From positions 1-64,000 of the forward strand of contig ARYC01000058.1 in assembly GCA_000711775.1 (NCBI GenBank): a stretch of 64,000 bases of DNA, given 5' to 3'. Positions 32,660-44,500 of the stretch are shown piece after piece. Every line of letters starts with the position of its first letter. Within the stretch, counting starts at the first letter, position 1. The stretch is from Oxytricha trifallax (Eukaryota; Ciliophora; Spirotrichea; Sporadotrichida; Oxytrichidae). Under the pieces are notes generated by a model. It was given only the letters and a program-made list of their open reading frames with translations, was not told the origin of the DNA and searched no databases. A program made the translations under genes and the position numbers.

Positions 32660-33170
32660 TGTATGATCGATAATCACACCATTGCAAGCATGAACATCAC
32701 ATGACTGTCATAAAACCCCAGTGGCCTTGTATGATCCAACAATGTTGTGACCGTCTCTAGCAATACCGGCAATACTTGTGACTCTGTAGGCAGTTGGGAG
32801 GATGGGGAAAGCATGAGCCAGGTTGTCCTTGGTGCATTGGGGGTTAGATGAGCATGATGAAGCAACTCCATTTGCAATGAGACTGTTGGTATAAACGCAG
32901 GGACTGAATGAGTAGTAGTGATAGAAAGTCTAATATTCACTGCTTTCCAAACATTGATCAACTTAGACTCTCTTGGTATCTGAGCCTGCTCCCATTGGTG
33001 CGAAGATGTCGTACAATTGCTCAGAAGTGCCAGAGAGGATGGGAACCCCATTAGTTGAGACGCCAACGAGCGCAGCGCGCAGTGTACACTACATTAAGAT
33101 TCCTCTTCTCCCCTATTAGTAAGAGCACTCCATCTTAAATGAAATCTTTGGCATAGTTAAGGAATCCGCA
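32660..33170 (-). pseudogene. YHYH-domain protein, decayed, antisense
   Basis: Minus-strand frame through LMQCTLRAALVGVSTNGVPI, SGTSEQLYDIFAPMGAGSDT, CLESSEYQTFYHYYSFSPC with the family's name motif Y-H-Y-H/Y, then CTKDNLAHAFPILPTAYRVT, IAGIARDGHNIVGSYKATGV. Family members have G-I-A-x-D-G-x-x-I-x-G-P-Y here. An in-frame TGA follows at a place where L-W-Q is expected, then QSCDVHACNGVIIDH, then a shift. So it is a broken gene. YHYH proteins are secreted or surface-type in other organisms; function is poorly known. It lies between two plus-strand GC-rich ORFs, as though inserted in reverse. Confidence 0.75.
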
Positions 33171-33229
33171 TTAGCGTGCGAATATCCCAAGCCTACTAGC
33201 CTTTTCCTCTCTGCCCAGAGCCTTTTCCT

Positions 33230-33750
33230 CTATCTTGCTGTGCTGGACGTTTAAGATTAATTTGATCAGCATCATCGTTACCATTACCAAGGAATGTGCT
33301 CCAAAGCGCTCGCTCAATGCCATAGGGTGGTCCGGAAAAATGAAGATGCTTAGATATCTCGGCCCCTGGAGTAGATGTCTTGGTCGGAGACTCCACCCCC
33401 GCAAAAGAGAAAGTGGTGAATCGCGTGGTGCCCCTGGCCGCCCCCCAGTCAAGCTTTCGCCCCTTACTTCGTTAGCAATACTGAAATTCTTGAATTCAAA
33501 AAAGATAATGTCAATACCTAGTGACCTGACTAAGCAATGTGATGAGTGTACTCAAGACTAGACTTCAAGCCACTCCCAGCAATGGTTCCTCAAGAAACTC
33601 TCGATGACAACGACAGATTGGTACTTTAAGCTATACTACAAGGGGCGCTGGGATGAACAGAGCAAGGAGGATGCCTAGAGCAAGACATAGTACAGATCAC
33701 TTTTCCCAGCCAGCGCTAAACACGACACTGATAGAACATCTTCTACCGCC
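33230..33750 (+). pseudogene. GC-rich island: decayed plus-strand coding remnants
   Basis: Three frames each hold part of what looks like decayed coding sequence: ISIIVTITKECAPKRSLNAI, then CLDISAPGVDVLVGDSTPAK (the D-I-x-A-P-G-V-D string resembles the segment before the catalytic Ser of subtilases), then LKKLSMTTTDWYFKLYYKGR and RSLFPASAKHDTD. The subtilase link is weak because GTSMAAPH is not found. At least three shifts. A minus-strand frame (STPGAEISKHLHFSGPPYGI) also exists here and cannot be excluded. Confidence 0.35.
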
Positions 33751-34250
33751 TACATTTCGCTTCCTAAAATGAGCTGCCACGATTCAAGGAGTTGACGAAA
33801 AAGTCGGGAGCACCTGTTGAGCACGAGGACGAGGCTCACCTGGCCTGGCACTGGCAGGTGGTGGCAAGCCAGCGCGCCAACCTCCTACATTTCAAGAAGG
33901 ATATTGAAATGTCCTGGAAGAAGAATGACTCCAAAGGATATAAAAAGGCCACACCCCAGTCGAAGACCTTGGAGCTCCATGACATGCTCAGGGACGTCAT
34001 CGAAGCCTCGGAGGATGAAGTGATCTCCTTCATCAAGAAGACCTACCAGAGGTGCCCCCTACTGCCCCGCAGTCTTCTCACCCTACTGATTCAGCAATCG
34101 TCTAGCGCAGAGATTGGGAGACTCGCAGGCTAGTACTCAAAGGTCATCGATCCCAAGACACTGGAGGTCAGAGATCAACACTTTTCAGATGAACATGAGA
34201 AGGCTGTGAAAGCCATTATTAAGGAGATTGAAAAGTTAATAGAGCAGTGA
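33750..34250 (+). CDS. GC-rich island: unknown C-terminal ORF
   Basis: Continuous frame from about 33745 (IFYRLHFASQNELPRFKELT) through EHEDEAHLAWHWQVVASQRA, FKKDIEMSWKKNDSKGYKKA, LHDMLRDVIEASEDEVISFI, KKTYQRCPLLPRSLLTLLIQ to EKAVKAIIKEIEKLIEQ and TGA at 34248. Largely helical, charged. The preceding 10 codons connect by a one-base shift to the remnants upstream. No family recognised. High G+C and codon use set it apart from the vWA and DUF4203 genes on either side, so a germline-limited or horizontally acquired element is possible. Confidence 0.55.
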
Positions 34251-35254
34251 TTTAGTTTTAGTAGTTGGTCATAATTAATTAAAAAGTTGTCTTTGTATTT
34301 TATTTTCTTTTTCGCTAATTTTAATACTTTTATATGTATCTTATTTTTGAGATTAGATAAAATATATAAAGATAAGACTATGTTTGAGCAAAGGTTCACT
34401 TGTAAATTCCTTTCAGTAAATGGGTTAACTTATTATCTTTACTTTGATTTTGATAAATTAAACAGTATTAGTGTGAAACTATCTGACTGATTATACTAAT
34501 CTGCTTGGCTTTAGTCCCAGATTTAATTACCGTAAAACATTTATGATTATAATAAGTAAAATTAAATATGATACACAGTAAATATGATACATAGTTTTTA
34601 TTTGTTTTTAATTAGATGACAAGTCATTTGGTATAAAAAAAGTAAAGATTTGGAAATAATATTTTTACTAAATTCTCTCATTAATTATTGAATAAAATTT
34701 ATATTTAATACATCAATTCCATTCAAATTTTAAAGAAAGGGAAAAATTAAATTTTACCAATAGACACAAGTTTAAAGTATCAGAGATTTCTTATAAGTAA
34801 AATCACCAAAATTGTTTATTGTTTTTAAAAAAGATATTGAACGATCAAAATATATTTATAATACAATTAATTCATGCAATTTTTATTATTATTATAGATT
34901 AAGTTATATCTTTAGCTGTAATATTGAAATTGAATCTGAATTATTTGACAAAATAAAGACAATACTGATATTGACCTCCACATAAAAATCTTGTAATTTT
35001 ATTTAGAAATGAGAATATTAACTTTTTATTTAAAATATTTTTATGCCAACATTACTATATCTGTAAAAAAACTTTTTATAGCCATTTTATTGGAATACTT
35101 AGCATCTTAGTCAAAATATTACTATTTTGAAAATTATTCATAAGAATTGATAAATGGAATGAAAAAGCCAAGGTATCATTAATGTAAATTTAATAAGAGC
35201 TTCAAAGTGAATGACATGATTGGTTGATGGCTATGCTATAGCTTCGGTCTTTGA
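34251..35254. other. AT-rich intergenic DNA
   Basis: No coding character, repeats or RNA signatures that I can support. Confidence 0.5.
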
Positions 35255-35362
35255 ATGTTGATAAGCAACAGGCTCTATACTGTTGGCTTACTAATGAAAT
35301 TAGTTTGGTGGGATGACTTCCCTTTTAATGATTATGCTTAGGGGGTCTTGAACCCTCGATGA
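35255..35362 (+). CDS. Small coding-like segment or ORF
   Basis: 35 codons: MLISNRLYTVGLLMKLVWWD then DFPFNDYAQGVLNPR and TGA, with a TAG read as Gln. It sits in a 150-bp patch (35210-35365) markedly richer in G+C than its AT-rich surroundings. It may be the last segment of an otherwise unseen gene. A structured RNA is an alternative: the patch also folds locally (TGTTGATAAGCAACA). Confidence 0.3.
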
Positions 35363-35673
35363 GAGTTAATTATTATTATTATGTAAATTTAATTAAATAT
35401 ACAATTTTACAATTGAATTTATATTCAAATATTAAAAAATCAAGAAAGGTAGGAATAATAAAATTAAAAAATATTTAATATAAATACTATTATTAAATTG
35501 TAAAAATTAATGATCTTAATATATTTATTTTATTTAGCAAATGGGTATAAAGTAGTATTAAGAAAAAGTGAAATAAAAAAAAGATATTAATTTTCTCGCA
35601 TGAGTGCGCATGATTAGTTCATAAGTTGATTTTCTGTAAATAATCATTAATATATACAATAAACAAAAGAAGA

Positions 35674-37472
35674 ATGATTAGAATCTTATCTATATCTTTA
35701 GCTGTGTTCTTGGGCGTAGTCTCATCCCAGCAACTCTCAAACAACCAGATGTTCTTGGCTGCTGACGACACCACTGATGCTGGCACTACTGGAACCACCT
35801 CCAATGAGAGCACCATTAAGGCAACTGCCTCCAAGTGGGCTTCTGATGCCAAGGAAGATCTCTCCAGACTTAACTGTCTCCTCTATAACGATCTCACTTT
35901 CTTCGATCTCAGAAAGCTTGAGGAGGGTAACACTCTTTTTTAATTATTATAACATTTTTCAATTTAAAATGAGCATTAAAGCCAGGTTATATAGAGTAAT
36001 TGATAATTTATATTAAAGACTCATCAAGTTGGCAGATACTACTTCAACTTCTGCAGAAGATTAGAGGATGCCGATGGAAACAAGACCTTCGCTTATCTCG
36101 ATCTCCCCAACGAGGGTGGTGTCCAAGATACCACAAGATTGACTGATGGCGGCAGACCATCTTCAGTCACTGCTGTTCTCAACACTGATGAGGATGGAGT
36201 CAAGAGACACATCGCCTTCGAGATTTAATTATATAATATCAAAATAATAAGTGTGAGATTGATGGTGGTGAACAATGCGCTGCTGATGCCACTAGAACAT
36301 ACAGCGTTAAGTACGAAATTACTTGCGATGCTTCCATCACTGGAAAGCCAGAATTCAACCAACAAAGTATTTAAAATTAATTATAAATTATAAATTAGTT
36401 GTATTTTTTAAAAAGTATGTCAATTAACTCTTCTCTATTTGTTTCAAATAAAATGCTCATTATTATTTCACTAAAATTTATTTAATAGATTATAGATATT
36501 ATTTGCTAATTATTATTAGTTTAATTAATAAAATTTAAACTCCTAAAAAGATCGCATGTATAAATTTTAATGAACAAAACCTTGACTTGACCACAGACTT
36601 GTGCTCACCAAAGCTTACCTTCGCCCACAAGACCGGTTGCCCAGTCTTCGAAGCCACCTCAATCGTCAGATACTTATCCGAGAACCCATGGTTACTCGGA
36701 ATCATCCTCCTCATCTTCGGAGGTATTGTTACCTTCTACGGTGGTAAATTCTTCCCATGGGTACTTGCTTCAATCACTGGAGGAGTTACCTTCTTGGTCA
36801 TTTTACTCTTAGCTTCAGTCCTCGGTCTCTTGGTCGCACTCGACAAGGGTAAGAAGTCCTCAGGTGGAGAGATTCAATAAGTATCCTTATAAGATTGTGT
36901 TAGAAAGGTTAAGTATAAAATTGTTGATTGCCCTCGCAGTTTTATCATTCGTTGTAGCAGCTGCTGCTGGTGTCTTGGCTGGTCTTTTCATTAAAGCCAT
37001 CAGAAGAGTTGGATTAATGCTCCTCGGTGCCACCGCTGGTTTCTTCCTCGGATTCCTCCTCTACACCTTCGTCTTCGCCCAATCAAAGAAAACCATTAGG
37101 ATCAATATATAAACTACTAATAAATTGCATATTGAATGGGTTCAACATGTCGCCCTCTTGGCCACTCTCTGCTTCGGAGGTGCCCTCGCCATGGGTTATG
37201 TTACCTACAAATTCGACAAGCTCCTCATCGTCTACTTGACTGCCTTCCTCGGTTCCTACGGATTCATCAGAGGTATCTCCATGTTCGCTGGCAAATTCCC
37301 CAACGAGATCTTCCTCTACCAACAACTCTCAAACAACGCCTTCGAAGGCCTCACCTGGGAATTCTACTTGTACTTGGCATCCATGGGTGTCCTCGGCGTC
37401 CTCGGAGTTCTTCACCAAAAGAGCAAGGGATATCACCAACACCACGACGACGACTACTACAAGTCAGACTGA
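35674..37472 (+). CDS. DUF4203/TMEM198-like secretory-pathway membrane protein
   Basis: Starts MIRILSISLAVFLGVVSSQQ, a signal peptide. An extracellular Cys-containing part follows (HQVGRYYFNFCRRLEDADGN, EIDGGEQCAADATRTYSVKY), then six or seven membrane segments with the glycine-rich pattern of DUF4203: PWLLGIILLIFGGIVTFYGG, KFFPWVLASITGGVTFLVIL, LLIALAVLSFVVAAAAGVLA, LLGATAGFFLGFLLYTFVFA, then ALLATLCFGGALAMGYVTYK and LLIVYLTAFLGSYGFIRGIS. Ends with a His/Asp-rich tail HQHHDDDYYKSD and TGA. Three IESs (35932, 36220, 36361) and a 55-nt GT-AG intron (36849-36903) are needed for one frame; the stretch 37090-37130 stays in frame but is AT-rich and may hide a further short insert. Confidence 0.8.
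35932..36018 (+). other. IES 1 of the DUF4203 gene, pointer ACTC
   Basis: ACTC at 35932-35935 and 36019-36022. Loss of 87 bp joins LRKLEEGNT to HQVGRYYFNF in frame. A GT-AG intron reading (GTAACA...AAAG) would break the frame, so the IES model is preferred. Confidence 0.8.
36220..36254 (+). other. IES 2 of the DUF4203 gene, pointer GAGATT
   Basis: GAGATT at 36220-36225 and 36255-36260; loss of 35 bp joins KRHIAFEI to DGGEQCAADA in frame. The insert is entirely AT-rich. Confidence 0.85.
36361..36572 (+). other. IES 3 of the DUF4203 gene, pointer AACAAA
   Basis: AACAAA at 36361-36366 and 36573-36578; loss of 212 bp joins GKPEFNQQ to NLDLTTDLCSPK in frame, removing a TGA otherwise present in the right flank's other frame. 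Confidence 0.82.
36849..36903 (+). other. Intron in the DUF4203 gene
   Basis: GTAAGAAG...GTGTTAG, 55 nt. Splicing joins LLVALDK to ERLSIKLLIALAVL in frame; the direct repeat TAAGTAT nearby (36878, 36910) would not keep frame. Confidence 0.7.
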
Positions 37473-38336
37473 TTAATTTATTCACACATTCGTACTTATA
37501 TTGGGGGTCATTTATTAGTTAACATATTTAAATTAAATTAAAATATAGAATAAATAAATTATAAACCTCCCCTCACTTTATAAGTGCGTGTGAGATTCAT
37601 ATTATATATCTTAAGCGGAAAAATAAGCAAGATACACATATTAATGATGTCATATTTAACCCTTATTATTAAATAATAATTGTTTGATTATTAGGTTTTT
37701 TTAGTATGTTTATATTATATATTTATTATAGCAATAATTTATAACTTAAACTTTCTTAATAAGCCTAATAGACTACTCTTTATCTGCTTCAATATAAAGA
37801 TTTTCCCATTTAATTCTAAGTTATCTATATATCACAATATATTACTCAAACATTCAAGAGTTTTCTTTTTGAGGGCTCTGAAATTATATAAATATTATAG
37901 AATTAGGTAAGGATATGAAAATAATTTAAAATTATAATTATTTTTTATTATTATTAATTAATTTTATGATGTTAAATATTCTTAAAAATATATATAGATA
38001 TACTTTCTTAGTATATTTTTAATTTAAATTTTCCTAATTTTTAATAATAAAACAATATTCGAGAAATACTGACTGAATCTTTCTTTTATTTGTCTGTATA
38101 CATTTCAGATAATAGTTAGAATAGATATTTGAAAAATTAATATATATTTAATTCTATATCCACTATACAGTATCTCAGATTCTTACATGTAAAGTATATA
38201 TAATGTATTTTATTATACAAAACTACAAATATTAAAAATAAATATTAATTTAAATAACAAAGCAAGATGTAACTGCAAACAACCAATTACTAAATAATAT
38301 TTTTGTAAAAATAAAAAATATATAGCTATCAAAAAT
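37473..38336. other. AT-rich intergenic DNA
   Basis: No coding character. Ends of two plus-strand genes' flanks meet here; nothing else is supported. Confidence 0.5.
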
Positions 38337-41300
38337 ATGAGTGAATATTAATAGTAGCAGCATAAATCCCGTAACTTATCAAGCCCACTCAGATTTGCTA
38401 ATGATACTTATATGATTATTTCTTAAATATATTTTGTGTTATTCTTATTATTTTTATATACTTAAGACAGTTTGATATCTCTGAGTATGGATTCCCCACC
38501 GCATAACAAGAATCAGATTTCTAAACAATAACTAAAATATCTAATTCAATCAAATTAATATATTTATACTTAAATAAACTAGCTGGAGATATGAAAAAAG
38601 AATAGAATTTGAGTTTTAAGCAGCCACATGTGGTAATATCAAATAATAATCTCAAAAACACTAAATTCCCACACAATTTTATCACTATTAATGACTAATC
38701 AAGCAATTGTTATATTTATTTGTAAGAATTATTTGATAAACTTGAATAGTTAATCGCAATTTTAGAAACAAAATTTTCATATTTTATATATATATAATAA
38801 TTGAAAACATGGCGATAATTATACTATAAATTAAACCGAAAATCAAAATAAGCTTTCTTTAACTAGCAGATTATCGCTTTCTTTTAGAAAATAGCAACCT
38901 TAATTGGCTTCTGAGAGAGTGATTTAGAAATAACCAGTTAAGCATTTATAAATATATACTATACAATATGGTAAATATATAAGAAAAATAATGTATTAAT
39001 ATAATGAATAATAGTATTTAAGCAGGGCTATAAGACATTGAGTGAATTACTAGAAGCACATTCTGCTATGCAAAAGAAAAAGGAACAGCAATTACTAAAT
39101 AATTAATATAATAATATCGAGTTATAGTTAATTCAAATTTTAATTATAAATAGTACGAATACGGAACCGATGCGTTTAATCTTAAACAGCAAATATTGCT
39201 AGTTATACTATCTATATTTATTATTATTCATAAATTCGCATTAATTATTAATTGATGAATAATCTCAATGATTGATCCTTCGTTACAAACAAACAGAAGA
39301 AAACTAATGCGCAATCAGTTGAAGTACATCTATCATAGCAGTGTGAGTGGTGGCCGTAAGACCACTTACTGGGGAGGGGAAGGTGGTCGTAGAGAAGGGC
39401 ATCCATCATAATTTAATATATTTATATTGATTTATGAATAATTTGTTAAATTCTATCATTTAGCACATTTCATGAAGCAGACGACTAATTGAAGAATAAC
39501 AGCAGTAGAAAGCAGTTAACTGTCTATTAATAGCAACAACTGCTTAATAAGGAACAAATCAGTTCTTTTTGAAGTTAGACCTCTGTTGTTAATAATAAAA
39601 CATTTTAAAACAATGATAATAGAAACGAATCTATTTGATAATTATATTTAATTGTATATAATTTTACAATAATAATTTTCATTTATTGATACATCTATAT
39701 CAAAAGACACAAGTCATTAGAAAAACAAAGAGAAAAATGATCAAGTTTATAATAATATGAAAGCAAATGATAATTAAATAAATGATTCAAATTTATTTAG
39801 TAGTGATGGAATCAATAACTTCAAAAGTAAAGGTGTATTAAGTAATTTTAAAATAAATAGTTTTAACTTAAAATAAATATAATTATAATTTTTATCTTGC
39901 TTATATAGTATTTAATTTACCCACTATAAAATTACAATATTAGATAATAAACGCAAAACTTAGAATCATAATAATATTTCTATATTAATTATTATTATTA
40001 TAAGGATTATATAAAATAAATATTAAAATCATGATTTAATAATCAATAAACAACAAAAGATATAATAAAACAGGCAAATTAAATAAAAAATAATCAGATA
40101 GCATTTAAGGAAAATAAATTACAATGTGAATAGGAGCGATTTGAATTAAATATTTTTATAATATTTTTCTTACTTTAATAATTCTATTTTAAATTTTCTT
40201 ATAAAATTCATTGTATTTTATGTAAATTTTATAATTAATAACTGGATAGGAATCTGTTCAGGTAAAGTATTATTGACAATGAAATAAGCGATGTAAATTA
40301 CCATTTGAATTCAGATAAATTATATAATTAATATCATCATAATTCACAATTCAAAATGGATTAATTACAAAGACCATGTGAAAACTAAAAAACATCCAAA
40401 TTACTAGTAAATTCATCGAGGACAATTGAAATTCATGATAAAAAAGCAAATTCATATAATAAAAATGAACATGATGATCTGCAAGTTGTAAGTAAATCTA
40501 TAGAACTTAAGAATTATGAATTAAAGAATGGTAGTATGAGAGAAAGTTTTGATAAAAGTAATTTTGAATAGTAATCTGATAATTTAACATAATTGGATGA
40601 ATATAAGAAAGATAGTTAAAGACCAAGAGTTCTGTTTTTAAGTAAGAATTAGTAGCAAAATATAAATGTTGTTAGAGGATAGAGTAATTAAAAAATTAGA
40701 AATTAATAAGCAAATAATTCATGAATATCTATACTAATTAAATAAGCTAAATATCTTTATTTTGAATTGATACTTTTATTTGTTCATATTTAATTAACTA
40801 ACTAAGTTCTTAAAATAATTACAACAATGAATACTCAGACATTAAAAAGAATAAATAACTGAGAAATTAAACTGTGAAATAATCGATGGATGGAAAACTA
40901 ATAAATAAAGACAATTCTTTGCTATCCGTTACTTATGAAAAAACTGATCCAACAACGAATTTGTCAGAAAACTTATTATAAATATAAACAATTATTACAA
41001 CATTCTAAGTGTTTTAATAAATAAAATACTAAATTTTAATAACTTATTAAGCTAGGAATCATAATCTCAAATTGAGGATAGTAGCTGCAGTCCCATATTA
41101 ATGAGTAAAAACTAATTTGTTACTTTTGACGCATATCAAAACCCATATGATAATTATATTATATATCAAATCAAATTATCAATTTTATTCACGTTATTTA
41201 TCTTTGAATTAGAATAATTCTACAGACGGAATAACATACTAAGAATTTAGTATAAAAGATAATGATAATCATCGATAATCATAAACTTAGAATATACATT

Positions 41301-41440
41301 CTTAAGTATAAGTGGATATTAATGAGAATTTGGGATAAGAAAATCAAGTGAAGATAACTAAAAGAAGGAAATCTCCCAATAAATCTAAATTGCATAAACT
41401 TCATGAATATTTTGTCAAAAAGAGAGAAGAAATGACTTGA
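38337..41440 (+). CDS. Gln/Asn-rich host gene of unknown function, many IESs
   Basis: Starts MSEYQQQQHKSRNLSSPLRF and ends SKLHKLHEYFVKKREEMT with TGA at 41438. Coding pieces alternate with AT-rich inserts: 38337-38410, 38465-38720, 38870-38945, 39025-39105 (GYKTLSELLEAHSAMQKKKE), 39270-39410 (MRNQLKYIYHSSVSGGRKTT then YWGGEGGRREGHPS), 39470-39580, 39705-39840, about 40240-40310, 40350-40720, 40830-40990, 41050-41150 and 41205-41440. Boundaries are approximate. The RKTTYWGGEGGRR block is the only distinctive region. No family recognised. It is convergent with the RING-CH/FHA gene, whose TGA lies about 100 bp away. Confidence 0.6.
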
Positions 41441-41540
41441 TCAAATATCTATTAATATCAAGCATAAAAGTATATTGAAGTGATAAAAATTAGCTTAAAG
41501 TAAACTTTTGCATGTTATGTATATAATATAGTAGATTATC

Positions 41541-44500
41541 TCATTTGATAGTTAATGCTTATTTTAACTCCAAATCATTAATGTGAACACTTAGATGATC
41601 CACTACTTCAAGATCATCATTTTCAAAGTATGATATGGAATCTTAATAATCTTACTACTGTAAGTTATCCTATTTTCTATCGCTACTTTGCCTATCCCCA
41701 TTTAATGTTGGACTCTATAAGTTTAAGTTAGTTTTTGTATTGCCTAATTTTCCTTGGGATTTTTGTGATCTTTGAGATTTTTTTGATTATTTTGAATTCA
41801 ATTTTTTCCCACAATCTAAAACGTTGGTTGTATATTTATCTTAGTCTTTGAAGTTCAGCTACCTAGAGATAGAGATGTCCTTGGCTCTCGCACTTTGATG
41901 TTCATAACTATAATTATCTTGATAGTTCAATCCGTCTATATCATTGCTTTATATAGTTTGGCTTTGAGAGCAATCTAAAGCGAATTAAGCTATTTGAGAG
42001 TAAGTTTGAATAATTAATCAAAATTGTATATAGATTTAATTACAATTTATAATAAGAATTTGATAATTAAAAAAGAAATTAATTAGAAATAATCAAAAAT
42101 GGAAAAATGTCTGAGCAGAAGATGCCGTGTCATTCAACATTAATATAAGTTACAAAAAACATATCCAATTTTTTTATTTACAGGGGTTGCACCTGGTAAG
42201 AGTGGTGGTGGGAACAGACAAACACTTCGCAGAGCAGCTAAGAAAAATGGTGAAGGAGTATTAAAATATGCAAATGGTGATATCTTAAAAGGAACATGGG
42301 AAGACAATGAAACGTTTTTTAGATTTACACTTTGTATACTGGCTTATTGTTTTTCATTTATTATTGATCGAATTCTTGTAATCATCTATTTTCCAAATTA
42401 TTTATCATAAATGTATAGATAAAGCACGATAAAGTCTTAATAAGTTCAGAATCTAGTGATCTTTTACCATCAGGTTCTACTGAGACTATCTACACATCTT
42501 AGAGATCGGTGCTAGTTTGGAACCTCATCCTTCATACATCAATAGTAGCTCATCATATAGTTGAATAGTTGTAATCTCGATCACATCTCCATTTAAGACT
42601 GCCAATCAGTAGATCCTTTGAGAGGCCAAACCTCCATTTTTACTCTTTGATTTTTAATAATTTTGATTAGTTTTATTAAATTAATTAGGCTGATTAAAAC
42701 TTTTCAAGTTTTAATGCGTTTAAAATAATAATCATGTTAATCGTTTTAATCTATAGAGAAATTCTAGTGATTTAATTTTTTATTAAATGTGTTTAATTAA
42801 AGCTCAGCCTAATTAATTTAATAAAACTAATCAAAATTATTAAAAATCAAAGAGTAAAAAGGGAGGTTTGGCCTCTCAAAGGATCTACTGATTGGCAGTC
42901 TTAAATGGAGATGTGATCGAGATTACAACTATTCAACGATATGATGAGCTACTTTTGATGCATGAAGGATGAGGTTCCAAACTAGCACCGATCTCTAAGA
43001 TGTGTCGACAGTCTCAGTAGAACCTGATGGTAAAAGATCACTATATTCTGAACTTATTAAGACTTTATCGTGCTTCATCTATACATTAAATCTATATACA
43101 ATTTTGATTAATTATTCAAACTTACTCTCAAATAGCTTAATTCGCTTTATTATGGGGTCTTCTCTGTATTGGGAAGGGTAAATGTCATCGATTTAGTTGA
43201 TTTCTAATTATTATTAGCCATTCATCTGAAATGCGTTCAAAGTTGCATCTAGATTAGAATCGTTAACTTTTTCTTCTTCATGTGATAATTAAGAACCATC
43301 GTCTTGATTTATATATATATTTAATGTATAAAAAAATGAATGAGTACATAGTAATAAGGTTATCATATTTAAATAATTTTGATTCTCTTTATGAGAAATT
43401 CGATTTTGTGAATGAAGGGGATTACCGAAAGTTGGATTGATCATTAATCCTTCAAGGCTATCATTTAATCGATCAAGTTATCTTAAACCTTTAAACTTAT
43501 AGAAATTAATATAATATGCAAATATAACAACTCAAGCGGCTGAGAATCCTAAAATCTTAATGTAGACTTTAGAATATTTTCATTCTCTATATTATGCAGT
43601 TGGTTTTATAGTGCCATAGTTTGATTTAGTTAGATATTAGAGAATTACAAGTCTAAATTTGCATCTTCATCGTCTTCATAATCGAGGTCAAAATTTTCCT
43701 CTTGATTTTCTTAAATAAAAAGAACTAAACTAATATTCTTCAATCACTTAGATAACACTCAGGTTGAAACGCCTCGTACTCAAAAATAAGTCGCCTAACC
43801 TTGGTATTCTAGAATTCATGTGATTTTGACTTGTAATTCCCTCGTCATGAGGTAAACTCCTCAATCGGTTTGAAGACGCATCTATCATTGAGCTATTGCC
43901 ATAGGATTCTAAATTCTCAACTCCATTTTCGAAAGGAGCCTAGTATATATTGGAGTTCCCAAATTACTGCTGAGTCTGATAATTATTAGGCAAAGAACTT
44001 CTATCGTTATAAAGTGATTGATTATTTTAAAATTCAAATTCATCTACATCATCATTCTAATTCATTTCATTGGGCTCTTCGTCATCGTGATCTTCATTTA
44101 TTATTTTTGCCAGAATTTTAGGCTTACGGGCTTATGTTGATGCACTCTTATTCAACGATACGGCTTACTTGAAGAAATCAAGAGGAAAGAAGTTTTTATT
44201 ATCAACAGTTGTTAGTTTGTCATTCTATGATTTCATATTTGGTCTAAAGCAGGAGGGGACACATGAAACTTAATTCTTGATTTAAATTTACAGGCATGTT
44301 TTCCCAGATTGAAACACTATTTGGCCATTTTGTTGTAACTAAGTACTTAGTAACATTGGGTACTATAGTTATACCAAAGTACCAAATTTGCTATTAAAAT
44401 CTTCCAAAATATAGTCTCCTTTGGTAGTTTTCCAAATAAGTGCATGGCATCTACTTACACTTATATCGTCAGTTATCCTTACATCACAGTCCTAACCTCT

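Noticed and set aside
32674-33066. 130-codon minus-strand ORF in the standard frame
   Set aside because: Shifted by one frame from the YHYH reading, which holds the family motifs.
35210-35365. tRNA or small structured RNA gene in a G+C-richer patch
   Set aside because: A GGGTTCAAGACC-like string on the minus strand resembles a T arm, but no acceptor, D arm or anticodon arm could be built, and the plus strand reads as protein.
35927-36018. GT-AG intron instead of IES in the DUF4203 gene
   Set aside because: Splicing GTAACA...AAAG would shift out of the frame that encodes HQVGRYYFNFCRRL; the ACTC pointer keeps it.
36878-36916. TAAGTAT direct repeat as an IES pointer
   Set aside because: Removal of 32 bp breaks the frame; the 55-nt GT-AG intron restores it.
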